Of a stretch of 64,000 nt of DNA, positions 46,884 to 58,756 are shown in pieces (position 1 is the stretch's first letter; every line of letters begins with the position of its first letter). Source of the DNA: Zingiber officinale (lineage: Eukaryota > Streptophyta > Magnoliopsida > Zingiberales > Zingiberaceae); assembly GCF_018446385.1 (NCBI RefSeq), contig NC_056000.1, positions 54,034,722-54,098,721 of the forward strand, in the 5' to 3' direction. A program made the position numbers and the translations under genes. Under the pieces are notes generated by a model. It was not told the DNA's origin, made no database searches, and saw only the letters and a list, made by a program, of their open reading frames with translations.

Positions 46884-49800
46884 CTAGAGAGAATAGAACG
46901 AGAAAGTGTCACTAGTCAGAAATGCAGTCAGAAAGAGTCGGTTCTTAGAGAAGTTGTGGTACCTCCCGTATTCCAGCTTCTGAAGGACTAGGCCATTCAG
47001 TAAAAGCTCTGAGCAGTAGACATCAAATCCTGAGGTGTTTTTATGTTTCAGAATGAATCTATAGCCCAGATTAATCAATATTTGAATCAAGGGAGACAGC
47101 ACCTTTTTGGAGCAGAGGGAAGCAGATAGAGTAATCTTTCTCGCATGAAATAACAAGGAGGCTATCCATAACACCACTTCGGAACATTGCAGCCGTCCCT
47201 ATCGTCTCAACTACCTGAGTAATATCAGATTAGTTTAGTCCATCTGCACAAGAGTAGAAAGATGAGTATGAACAGAATACATAAGAAAAAATAATAGAGA
47301 ATCACTTTGTGCTGCAGAACTAAGGAATGGTTATTTCACCATGAGCGGACATTAACTAAACTAATAAGGGATTAATGTATTATCTCCTATAATTTGTTTA
47401 GTGACAGTTGAACCATCTCAGAAGTCCTAATTGTGTCTTTTCCCCATGTGTTAGTAGATTGTTAATGAGTCTACTGAAAGGTAGTGAGTTTGAGGAATAC
47501 AGTAAATGTCTTGTCTAATCTAACTAAAATAAAAGCAAATCACTCTATGGCCAGTCTTACTGAATAGTTATTTTGTCATGAATAAGCATCAATTATACAG
47601 ATCAGAAATAACCCCACATCCTACTTTAACACCAAAACTCAGAATCTTCATGCAAGAAAAGGATCAGTATCACACCAATATTAGAGGCAATTGCGAGAAA
47701 GGCAGTACATGAATGATTTAAGGTCCAAAAAAAACTCATTCCACTTGCAGATAGTTACACCCAAAAGTAGAACCTCATCGTCCATGCCCTCATTCCTTTA
47801 ATGAAGTCACAAACTGTATGAATACTCAAGTTGCTGCAGAGTTTTTTACCAAGAGCATGTGGATATAATATGAGAGGGATTCATGAAGCCAAAAAGAAAT
47901 ACCACTAAATATTCAACATTTCAAGGGCTGTTGCAGTTTAAATTCACATAGCGATTGATCAAGCCTCCAAATTCCATAGACAAAAGAAGGCAATAATCTA
48001 CATAGAAGGAGATCAATATAACTTGGGATAATATTCATCGGAATAGAAAATTTAAGGAGCCAGTTCAGTTACCAAAAACATTGGATAATAAATAGCGTAC
48101 AACTTGATTAAATATCCAGGGAGCTTAAGCCTTCAAAATATCTAAGACAATATTGTGAACCAAGTACATCCGACCCAAATTAAATTATCGCAAAGATAAA
48201 GATATTTTATCCAATAACAAATGTAATGTAACAAAGTGCAACATAATCTTCTTAAGCTAATTGTCATACAACAAATGACATCTATCTATACACAAGAAAC
48301 TGGTCACGTTTTTCAGAGATGAGCGACAAGATGAATAACCTGACCACAAGATGCCTCAGCCAGGCTTGTTATAAGTTCTCGACTTGGTTCAACATTAGGT
48401 GTTACAAACACCATTTTGCCCTGCAATAAATTTATCCAAATGAAAAGAAACCATCATTTTTTTATAATTTGATCAAGAGTATCTGATGCAATTTTAAATT
48501 AAAAATATCAATTTGGAATTTTCTAAAAATAGAAAAATTTAGATTTTATGGGTTTTTTAAAGTTCTTTTATTTTGTGAAAGCCAAGATAGACTAGGAAAA
48601 TTTATATTAGTAGGATAAATTACTTTACCCTTTAGTTATTTATTTACCAAGTAATGAAAATTTATATTAGTTGGATAAATTACTTTACAATTTAAATATT
48701 TATTTACCAAGTAACTAGGGATAGATTATTTTTGGTCAAATCTTTAGGAGAATCAGTCAATGATGAGGCCTTAAATCCTAATGCCTTTTTTTGGATATCT
48801 TTATTCTCCCAATTAGTAAAATTCGAGCTCTCTTTGTGAGTTTAAATTTCTCTGAGATTGTTCAATTTTGATGTCGCAATTCAAGTGTATTAGAGCTCTA
48901 TGTAAGTTTTATCTATTTCCAAGATGCATTATTATCACTAAAAAGTCCAAAAAAATCATCATGATTAGAAAACAAGACAGTAAACTCTTAGTGCACTAAC
49001 ACTCACCTGCAAGAGTGGACATTGGCGTGCATGAGACAATGAAATAGACATGTTGAATCCTATCTCCTTTTCCTTCTTATAGTCTCTCAATATGTAAATT
49101 CTTTCATCCATAAAACAACTTGCTTGTCCACAACTCTCAAGCCACAAAGGAGTAACAATCGCCTTTCCCATTGCTAATGCTTCCAGCATGTTCTGTGTAC
49201 GAACGAACTTATCCGTAACAAAGTGTGTAGCGTCAGAAATTGAAGATGCCAATGGAAGTCCAAAGCGTGCCAAGATCTTCCATTTAAAAAATCAGAAGAG
49301 GCATCATATACAAGCTATCTTAAGATAGGGCAATATCCTGTGTCAAATTAAATGAAATTTACCTTTTTTTGTTGCTTGATTGTACCCTTATCCAAATGAC
49401 GACTCAATAAAACACGAGTACTAGACATGTCTTTTCTTCTGCGAAAATCTTTGGGCACTGGAGTCGGTGGTGCAACTACTGATTTGAGTTCTTTAGAATC
49501 CAAGGACGTTGGCATACCCTTGTCACATAATGTCAGAGGATTTTGAACAACAAAAGCAAGTGAAGCTGTCTTTCTTTTGGGGGGAGTTTCTGATGCTTGA
49601 ACTTCTCCACTAGGAAAATTTTTTTGTGCGTCTGAAATTTCTTCTGACCGAATTTTTTTAGCCCTATGAATGGATTTAAAGTTTCTTTTGGCAGAGGCAA
49701 CTTTGTTGGTTCTCCTTCGTTTAGGGTGGACAAAGGCAGCATCTTCTTCCAATTGGTTGTCTATTGTCCTGCTCCTTGAACTTCTTCCCGATTCATTGGA

Positions 49801-51498
49801 GAGGTTTGTTGGTGAATCAAGGTTCACGTTCCTTGATTCCACAAAAAGCACTTTTCTAGTCTTAGATATCCTTTTGATGCTTTTTAAATTAGCAGTGGAA
49901 ACTCTCTTTTCAAGAAAAATATTAATCGATGCACTTTTCAAGTTTGAATTCTTTCTAGAATTCTCCATCAAGATTTCTTCTGCTGGATTAATAGCATCCT
50001 TGCTTTCCATGTTAAATGGTTTCAGATGACATAAGGCTTCCATAGCCTCAGCTGCAATTTGAGTATCAACACCAACAACATACTGATTCTGCAAACCCTC
50101 ATCTTCATTAGGTGTTTCTAAATGAGTCTCTATAGTTATTGATTTTTCGTCCATACCCTTGATGATATTTTTCATTGCTGTCATCATTGAATCAGACTGA
50201 ACTAACCTATCGACTTTCTTACAGACTTCAGATGCTGCTCCTTCCATCTCCCTTCTCTTAATACATTCTCCTGTACACCTTGACTTAGGTGGATGGCTTT
50301 GTTTCTCCCTACCTATAGATGAGAAGGAATCTCTTCTTTCACAAACAAATTGGCATCCTCCCTCCACCTCAAGATTGTCACTCCAATCAAAGATATTTGC
50401 CTTTCCATCTGGGAGTCCCCGGCACATCTTTTCAGCAAAAATTTTAGCTCTTGTTGAACCAGAAACCAGAACGGGATTCAAGGTATCAGTTTCACCATTT
50501 GTACCTTCTTGAGAGGATTCCACGCAATCAATTGAAAGAAAATTATCTACAACTTCCGTTGCATTTGCTTGGGTGAGATTCCCTGGCGCATGAGAACCTA
50601 CATAGCTTAATGCTTCAACACGATAATTTGATGTGAGCAAATATGGTGATTCTTCTTTTTGAACTTTGTTGTTCATCTTAAGTGTGCAGCCATTATTCTC
50701 GCAAGGTTTAACCTCACTCATCAGTTCCAGCTTACTATTGCCTGCACCAGATACAAATGGAGTTACATTAGTGCACACAAGTCCATAAATCTAATCACTT
50801 CAAAGGATAATCTGTTCTTCCCCGCCACAGTAGTTCTTATGCTAGCATTATTGCGAAAATTAGCTTAAAGAAGTAGAAAAAACGGGGGAAATATAACCTA
50901 TCCGACGAGTCTACAAGTCCAAGAGGGGAAGAAATTTTGGGAGTGTAAGCATGAAATTAATTGTACAGTTCGCAGATCGAAAACCTGACCAGCCTCATCA
51001 TCAGTGGATGCATCAGGATCGACCCAAGTGTCCTCCTTCCCCTCCCCATTGGCCCCGTCAGGCTCATCATCTGTGGAAGCATCAGGGTCGACCCAACCGC
51101 CGTTCGTCCGCTCCCCGCTCACTCCGTCGCCTCGATCACTACAGTTGGCCCCATCGCGAGATACTCCCTGCTCGTCTTGGCTCAGCGCTTCCGTCTCCCC
51201 GCCAGCATCATCCACGGCGGAGTTCTCACCCCAAGCATCCACCAGCTGAGTCTTGCCGTATAAATCGAGACTCCAGGCGGCATCGTGCTGGAGCGTCTGG
51301 GTCTCGGCGAGCAAGATCTGAGTCTCGTCGGCAGCGACATCGCCACCCTGGCTCTCTGCGGAATTACAGAGCAGAGTAAGAAATTAAACGAAGAGGACTG
51401 ACTAAACGAGGTGGGAAAGGGATTAATAGCGAAAGAGTACCGCAGAGAGGAGAATCGGAGTCCAAAACTTGCGTGTCGCCGGCGGCGGTGGTCGCCAT
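46884..51498 (-). CDS. Tandem-BRCT DNA-damage-response protein, plant PTIP/MDC1-like (seven exons, 803 aa)
   Basis: Coding exons from the 5' end: 51441-51498, 50990-51355, 49363-50741, 49007-49276, 48340-48420, 47103-47214, 46884-47029. They total 2412 bases in one frame with GT-AG borders. BRCT 1 spans about residues 602-691 (ARFGLPLASSISDATHFVTD, then a conserved T-P-x-W-L-E-S-C: IVTPLWLESC). It is followed by DERIYILRDYKKEKEIGF. BRCT 2 spans about 692-803 (GKMVFVTPNVEPSRELITSL, DVYCSELLLNGLV). Tandem BRCTs of this kind bind phosphoserine and act at DNA breaks; the arrangement matches the plant BRCT repair proteins related to PTIP/MDC1. Residues 1-80 hold six SQ/TQ sites, and WVDPDASTDDE is repeated at 107-117 and 130-140. 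The long middle (exon 3) is low-complexity with basic patches (HPKRRRTNK) that could be a nuclear signal. The C-terminus after LEYGRY is less like the family and may be lineage-specific. Confidence 0.9.
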
Positions 51499-52500
51499 GG
51501 ATGGATATTGTAAAACGGAGAAGAAAAGGATCGTAAATTTATTAGGGTAATTTTTTTTGTGTGAAATATTATATCGTAATTTTTTCTTTTTTTTTTTATG
51601 AAATCGAGGTATCCCACGGGCGAACTCTTCGGTCATTTTTTTTTTTTTTTTAAATCGAGTATCCCACCCGTTGGTGCAAAATGTGATGTCTGGTCCTGTG
51701 TGTCAGAAGTATAATGTCCCTCCTAATTTAATTATCGGTAAATATCACTTTTACTCCAACAATGAACTCAAGATATAAAGGTGATCGATGACCATTGAAA
51801 AAAAAAAATGATAATCTTAATTAATTAATTAATTATATTAATTATTTTTAAGTCATCGATGTAGTCTCATGAAAGTTTTTTATCGATTATTAGGATAAAT
51901 CGAAAAATGTACACAACGGTCAATCCAGTATCCTTTGGTTACACCCCTCATTTAGAAGAAAAATTCTTATAAATATGTTATAGTTGAGGTTCGAATCGTG
52001 AGTACTTAAGTGACAATCTGGATATCTTACCGTGGTACCATAGTCCCGAGAAGGGTGGCACATGGAACAAGCTCAAGGAACTTGATGCATTTGATGGCCC
52101 AAAGTCATGATTGCAAGGTGAATATGTAAGGGACTCTTGGACAAGAAATTGGCAAAAGGTAATTCTCTTTACTCCCGTGTCTCAGACTAATACAAAAGAA
52201 TTAAATCATAGCTGATTGGCACATGAGACCTAACACGAGAAGGACTCGAGGGGATGAGCATGGATTAGATTAAAGATCTAGATCCATGAAAGCTAGCTAT
52301 GAGAGATAACGGGTGATGTGTAATCTTAGGTTTTTATTCTGAATAATATCAGTGAGATGATGTGTTTAGGTAAGTAGGTGTAAACTATCTAATGACTTGT
52401 TTAAAACAGAAGGATAATGTGTCATGAGTGATAGTTTACGGATTGGTCTCTGGACTTCACATAGGTTTTCTTTCCCATTATGTATAATAATTGACATGAC
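51499..52500. other. Upstream region of the BRCT gene
   Basis: It includes the presumed promoter and two poly-T/poly-A stretches with a repeated aaatcgaggtatcccac/aaatcgagtatcccaccc phrase near 51600-51670. Beyond 51730 it is AT-rich with no gene seen. Confidence 0.45.
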
Positions 52501-54571
52501 AATTGAACGCACATGAGCATCTAAGAGTTTGTAGTGCCTAGGCTTGACCCCAAGTTGTAACTGGGTTAACAGGTCGATTGCTCGTTGACTTGGGTCATTG
52601 GATCGAATTGTAACTGGCCCAGCAAGTTTGGCACGTTGGTTCCAATTTTTTTTTTTAAGTCATTGGAACACTGACGATTTCTAACCATTGAAACTGTCGA
52701 TTAACTAGTAGTTTCTAGCCATTGAGGGGGTGTGGATGATTTTTTTAGATATTTTTCTCAATAGTTAAGAACATTTGGCCATTTTTTTAATCAATGACTA
52801 TGATTTAATGTCTGCTACTATCCAAACTCAATAAATAAAGAGTTCATTTCATCATTTTCACACACATTTTCTCTATTCTTATTCTCAATTTTATATTCTC
52901 TACATATGTTCGACTCCAAGTCTTCATTTCTACGCACTTTCGTTTCAAACTTTTAACTACAATGGAAGAAGGCTATGGAAGTTCATCATCTCGATCTCGA
53001 GGGGAAAAGAAAAATAGTGAATTCGCATAATGATCCCAACATTCAATCCACTGATAATGAGATTGAGCACTTTCCGATTCTGACACCTGAAAATCAATAT
53101 TATGTAAAATATTGAATACAACCTAATATTTTTGAAATACAATAAATTATTAGTAGTAATTTATAACATACAAAAGCATAATTTTTATTAAAAGAACTAA
53201 CGAAATGCCCACGAAGATCCTCAAGTTTTTGAGAATTATTTTATGACTTCTTTTATTTTTAATGAAGCAGATAGCGAAAATTTTGATATCTGAAAATGAT
53301 GGTCACAGAAGACTCAAAGCTTTTCCATCCTCTCTGTGATCGCCAAAGAAATATTAACTTGTCAGTGACCAGTGTCAAGTACTATTGTTATAGAACAGAC
53401 GTTCAGTATTGACGGCAACATATTAGATGAACAATGATCGGCTTTGTCTTCCGACTCATTGGAAGCCCAACCATTACTCGACGATTGAACTAGAATCGAG
53501 AAAAGAATCGAAGAAATGCAACTTTTAGATGATAAAGTCGAAGATTTTGATATCGAAGAAATGAATATAATGGGAACACAAAATGGAAGTGAGTAACAAC
53601 ATCACTTCTTAATGTAAAAGTGTAAAAATATAAAAGAACTACATGAATTTTGATTCACATATACCATATATAAGGGGATACGCAGGCAACTTAAATAAGC
53701 GCAAGCTTTTTTTTTTAATAAATTTTAAAAATTTTAATATAATAATTTTGAACCGTGGTGAACAGTGAACCGATGGTTCCGAACCGTAAATCGTAGTCGT
53801 CTTAGGCGGTTAATGTTAAGGGTCGACCTGACAGGAAATGTCAAACCGACGATTCTGAACAGTAAACCGTCGGTTCCGAACATCAGGTCTAACAGGTTCC
53901 TATGTGGAACTTGAGGATTATTTTATGACTTCTTTTGTTTTTAGTGAAGTAGATAGTGAAAATTTTGATATCCTAAAGTGGTGGTCACAGAAGGCTCAAA
54001 GCTTTTCCATCCTCTCTGTGATTAACAAAGAAATTTTAGCTTGTCCAGTGACCAGTATCAAGTACTATTGCTATGGAACAGATGTTCAGTGTTAGCGGCA
54101 ACATATTAAATGAACAATTATCAACTTTGTCTTCCGACTCATTGGAAGCTCAACCATTACTCGACGATTAGACTAGAACCGAGAAAAGAATTCAAAGAAT
54201 ACAGCTTTTAGATGACGAAGTCGAAGATTTTGATATCGAAAAAATGAATATAACGGGAACAGAAAATTGAAGTGAGTAACAACGTCACTTCTTAATGTAA
54301 AAGAGTAACAATATAAAAGAACTACGTGAGTTTTGATTCCCCTATATCATAAGAGGATATATAGGCAACTTAAATAAGCGCAATCTCTTTTTTTAATAAA
54401 TTTTAAAAATTTTAATATAATAATATTGAACTTTGGCGAATCGTGAACCGACGGTTCCGAACCATAAATCGTAGTCGTCTTGGGTGGTTAATGTTAAGGG
54501 TTGACCTGTCAAAAATTGTCAAACTAACGATTCCGATCCGGTGAACTGTCAGTTTCGAATATCAGGTCTAA
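52500..54571 (+). mobile_element. Broken hAT transposon with duplicated 3' half
   Basis: An N-terminal start-like frame at 52961 (MEEGYGSSSSRSRGEKKNSE) is followed after a deletion by the hAT C-terminal dimerisation region, which occurs twice. The 3' non-coding end is rich in gaaccgtcggttccgaac motifs, typical of some plant hAT elements. The 5' side near 52560-52640 has similar aactgggttaac/ggatcgaattgtaactggccc sequence. The exact ends and target duplication were not found. Confidence 0.65.
53205..54571 (+). pseudogene. hAT transposase C-terminal (dimerisation) region, two tandem copies, 682-bp period
   Basis: Both copies encode a degraded form of the hAT C-terminal domain: NYFMTSF.F, ENFDI.KWWSQK, SFSILSVI.KEIL, then a region in copy 1 reading EQTFSIDGNILDEQ that matches the family's E-R-x-F-S signature. 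Copy 1 is 53205-53886 and copy 2 is 53887-54571, each with the same 3' non-coding tail. Copy 1 has stop codons at ...FDI-stop-K-stop-W and further on. Copy 2 keeps FDILKWWSQKAQSFSILSVI open but loses the frame after CPVTS. Confidence 0.75.
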
Positions 54572-55255
54572 CTCTTCAAAATATAGACATTATTCCTTTG
54601 CTTCCAATTTTTATATAGATGTCTAGAACAAGTTCTTTGTTTAGCTAGAGGAATAAGTTGTCTAAGTTCATGATGGAGACCTTAAAATAAAAAATAATCA
54701 AATAAGTACCAACTTAAGTATCAAATAGGTTCAAAATTGTACCTTTTGTTGGTCACTGAAAAAGGTCATCCAAAACCTTCTCGGGTACCTGATTGATTCG
54801 ATAATATTTGGATAAACCAAGTCTGGGAGTCATAATTCTCTCTTTTTAACTACTACACAAGCAATAAAAAAACATTTGATTGTTTCCACCTCATCAATAG
54901 CAGATAACAGTTCTGTCCTCCAACAAAGATCTTGAGAAAGCAACCATTAAGGGTTGGCTTCCTTGCAAAAAGCTTTTAATCGAACAACTGATTAAATCTA
55001 ACATAAATCTTTTGAATCGAGTCACATGCTTTGGGTGTTTCGTGTGCGCTCTGTCAAGTCCTTGAATGCACTTCAACCTTTTTTTGAAACGTATCAAAAT
55101 ATCGGATATGCATCAAAGACTTCAATCCCACGTCAAACTTGCTCATTCAATAGCTCCTCATTGTTGTTATAATTATCCTCCGATTAAGATTCATCCATTT
55201 AACTAAGTTCAGATTAATCTAAGCTTGAGTTTCAATGTTTGACAATGTATGAAAG
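54572..55255. other. Intergenic, nothing recognised
   Basis: AT-rich sequence with no domain, tRNA or terminal repeat. Confidence 0.5.
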
Positions 55256-56600
55256 AAAAAATCAAGTAGGTAAAGGAAGGATCGGATACTTGACTGAGAA
55301 AGATCAAAGCTGAAGATTATACAACAGAAAGCTCTAACGGGAGGTTAGGTAACGAAAAGTCCTAACTAGATATTAGGCAAAGTAATGGAAGTCCTAGCGG
55401 AACTAAATAGTGGAAGACCTAATTGAGAACTACGTAATGGAAGTCCTAGCGAGGCTAAAAAGTGGAAGACCTAATTGAGAATTAGATAATGGAAGTTCTA
55501 GCAAAGCTAGGCAAACAAAAAGTCCAAGTAGATCACGGAGGACCGGGCATTTGGTACGAGACCGTAAATCCAAGTGGGTCATGCAGGACCAGACACTTGG
55601 CATGAGGTGAAAAGTCTAAATGGGTCAAGGAGGACCGAACATTTGGTGAAAAAGTTCTTACAATTCAAGGTTGACCGAATGCTAAGCAACGGGAAATCCC
55701 AACAGGTAACGAATGACTGTATGTTAGGCAATGGAAGTCCTGATAGGTTAAGGTCAATCGAATACCAAGCAAGACATGATTTTAGCCTCGGAAATGCTGA
55801 AATTAGGGTTAGTAATTGATTGTTAGGAAGTGGAATCGATTGACAAATCCTAAACCCAAGATTCCAGGTTTGCCGCTTAAATCAATTAGTCTGATCAATT
55901 GAACAATGTCAATTGATCAGCGTGGTAGTTGTTCAAATCGATTAGGTTGATTACCTAATTGATTAGGATTTTTTTTGGAGCACAAAAGGTGCCACAATCA
56001 ATTAGGGTAATCGATTGAATGATTTTTGCGAGGAAACGGAAAAGTTCTAAATCCTCGCGAAATCAGAATGCTACGGAATCAATTCAATCGATTGAGAAAC
56101 TATCAATCGATTGGTATGTCTCATCAATCGATTGATCTGGCGAAAAAAGTCATTCTGCATGTTTTGAACGATTGATCTGGCGCGAGACCAATCGATTGGA
56201 AGGCATTTTCCAACCTGAAAGGAATCCTAGAAAAGGAGTTCCCGTTTTTGAGAATTTGGGAGACAAGTGTTGTATTTTCTATCATCAAGAGACAACCCAA
56301 AGTAAGAAAAGAGCAAGTAAAACAAATTCATTATTATAAAGTCATTTTCGATTGTATTTATTTTTACATTCTCATTTTCATGTTGTGTTTTTGTAAGAAC
56401 AATTTGTATGAGGCTTCTCCGGCCTTGGAAAGTTTTTGAAAAGGAGACATTCATAATAAAATTGTAACTATGAGGAGTGAACCTGATTAATCACTTCAAT
56501 GAGTTAGATAATAAATAAAATCTAAATATTAGTATTGTAGAATCTTTTGTTCAAATTTTTGAAGAGAAATAAGTTATTCACCCCCTCTAATTCAGACATA
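55256..56600 (+). repeat. Degenerate tandem repeats, probably from an LTR-type element
   Basis: 55320-55520 consists of 45-50-bp variants of gtggaagacctaattgagaa and aatggaagtcctagc. 55525-55790 repeats gtccaagtgggtcaaggagg and ggaccgaacatttgg. 55860-56210 carries many caatcgattga motifs. Such arrays are common in non-coding parts of plant LTR retrotransposons, but no ends were found, so the source is inference. Confidence 0.5.
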
Positions 56601-56685
56601 TCCTAACACTCATCAAGTATAATCTTAGAATTCTAAGAATCATAGCATTAGGGTAAACAATTTAAACATTAAAGCAAACTTTATT

Positions 56686-56707
56686 ATTATTATTATTATT
56701 ATTATTA
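56686..56707 (+). repeat. (ATT)n microsatellite
   Basis: Seven or so perfect att repeats, followed by a poly-A/T patch. Confidence 0.85.
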
Positions 56708-56858
56708 AAACTAAAATAGCTTTTTTTAAAAAAAAAAACAACGTAAAAGGAGCATATATTTATCAGTTGGTCAAAATCACCCTTCAGATTTGCTCATTGT
56801 TCATTTAACGTAGCTCATCAGACTTAGCTTGAGCTAGTAGCCCAAAGAGAGATGGTAG

Positions 56859-57170
56859 TCACAGCCACAGAGCGCCAGCCTGTCGCAGCAACGGCTTCAG
56901 CTTCCCTCCCAGATGCAGCGCCATGATCCTGTCCGTGGACCCCACCAGCTCCCCTCCGACGAAGACCACCGGTGCCGGCGCCCTCCGCCCGACGAGCTTC
57001 TCCAGCGCCCTCTCCATCTCCCTCCCCCTCGGATCCTTGTCCAGCTCGTGCACCGCCGGGCTGACGCCCAGCTCGCAGAAGAGCCTCTGAACGGCGTGGC
57101 ACATGCAACAGGAGCTGACGCTGAAGACCACCACCGCCTTCTGCGCTGCCAACTTGGCCACCCGATCCAT
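56859..57170 (-). CDS. CC-type glutaredoxin (ROXY-like), 103 aa
   Basis: Single-exon, GC-rich ORF. The active site is CCMC at residues 21-24 (SSCCMCH), the mark of the plant-specific CC-type class rather than CPYC or CGFS glutaredoxins. The glutathione-binding region shows APAPVVFVGGE (about 64-74) and GSTDRIMALH. The C-terminus ends in GALWL, the motif through which ROXY proteins of this class bind TGA transcription factors. From that family knowledge it probably acts in nucleus and cytosol to alter TGA activity in development, nitrogen or stress responses. Length is normal for the class. The start is the ATG at 57170-57168, about 70 bases downstream of a TATA-like box. Larger overlapping ORFs in other frames are caused by high GC content. 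Confidence 0.95.
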   Translation of the reverse strand: MDRVAKLAAQKAVVVFSVSSCCMCHAVQRLFCELGVSPAVHELDKDPRGREMERALEKLVGRRAPAPVVFVGGELVGSTDRIMALHLGGKLKPLLRQAGALWL

Positions 57171-57235
57171 CGATCGATATGCCCAAACGCATGCACTGCA
57201 CCTTAATTATATTGCGATGAGGAGGAGTTAGCCCG

Positions 57236-57243
57236 TTTAAATA
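57236..57243 (-). promoter_or_regulatory. Probable TATA box of the glutaredoxin gene
   Basis: The minus strand reads gtatttaaacgg; tatttaaa is 66-73 bases upstream of the start codon, implying a leader of about 35-40 bases. Confidence 0.6.
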
Positions 57244-57299
57244 CGCGCGAAGAAAGGTGGGAATCCAATCCATTGGAGCTAAAGATCAAGCCGTCGTCA

Positions 57300-58756
57300 C
57301 TTTAGCGGCCCAACGGAGGACATTTGCTCTGGCACAGCAGGGTGAGAATCCAATCCATGTGAGATAGATAAGCTCAATCACGATATCTTAATCGGAAGTT
57401 GGAACATGCAGAATAAAAACAAAAAAAAGAATACAATTTTATTTGACTTTGTCAGAAGTCAGAACAGAAAGTAGGCATGCATTTGACTCCAAACACATCT
57501 TTACAATTGCTAATATCCTCGCTCAAGCTACAAATATGTCTCAAATCTATTCAAGTTCAGTATGTGCCTTTGTTTGTTCTCTATATGGTAGGTAGATGTA
57601 CTTAACTAATAACGGCAAATTAAATATAGTGATATTTAATTTCAATATGTTTTGTTAGTTCGTGAAACATGTCATTGTTATACTAATTATATTGCTTGCA
57701 CTCTTACTGTCGGGTGTTAATGTTAACCCCATGTCAAGTCAATTACTAGCTAGTTGGAAGCGAAATCAAATGATATATTAATGTTTTACAAGTATGACCT
57801 AAAAAAAAGATAGTTCCGTTACTTTAGCAATCCCTCAATGTCGGTCTCATGGATATAGAGGGAGATAAATACAGGTACATAAGTCATAAGCACATAATGG
57901 GATAAATTTCAGGTCGTTAGTTCCTGAGAATCGATCTCTGACTATTACGCCAGAGATGTCATATGCTCACCGTCTGCACTACATCCTAAGGGGTACAAGT
58001 ATGATCTAAAAGCATAGAGAGATGGTAGGATTTATTTGTGGTTTTAAAGAAATTATAGATGATCCCAAGAAGATGCAAAATCTTTCCGTCATCATCGACA
58101 TCGCTAACTTAATCGGTGACCAAAGGATCTTTAAAGGATAAGAACCCTCTTCATGTATTATTCTCATGATATATCATAGAATACAAAAGTGTTGGGTGCC
58201 AAAGCAAAATTAAATACAAAAACACAATGGAAGAAAAATCTACCAATGATTCATGTGAATTCAAATTAATTGTTGGTATAAATTTGGAGTCTCTAATAGT
58301 ATTCACACTAGCACAGTTGTCACCTGTCTCACTAGCACAATTAGAGTCTTAGATACTTACATCAAGATCATAAACCCTAACTTCTAGGGTTGACACAATC
58401 AGATAAGATCATGTTCATAACCTACTCAACCTTCAAGTCTTATCTAATAAGATATTTTTCTTTTCCATGCATATCCAAAATAAAATGTGGGCATATAATC
58501 GTAGGCTTTATTTAGTTTGGGCTTGTTTGAAGAACTCAAACGCATATCCAATTAGATTAACCTATTAATCCAACAAGTTTAGGATTTAATTAGATTAATT
58601 CACTAATCCAATAAGTTTAAAATCTAATTAAAATAACTCATTAATCTAACATGATTAAGATTTGAAATAAATTTTAGACTTAACACTTATACTCACTTTA
58701 TTTTAGTCATACTAAAATAAAACAAACTCCAAAATTGATGCGCTCTCTGTGTGCGA
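57300..58756. other. Intergenic, upstream of the glutaredoxin gene
   Basis: AT-rich. The segment 57850-57990 has a gtcgttagttcctgagaatcg stretch of repeat-like character, but no element ends were found. No gene recognised. Confidence 0.45.

Noticed and set aside
56824-57273. Minus-strand 149-codon ORF overlapping the glutaredoxin
   Set aside because: Another frame of the GC-rich glutaredoxin gene; low-complexity Gly/Arg content.
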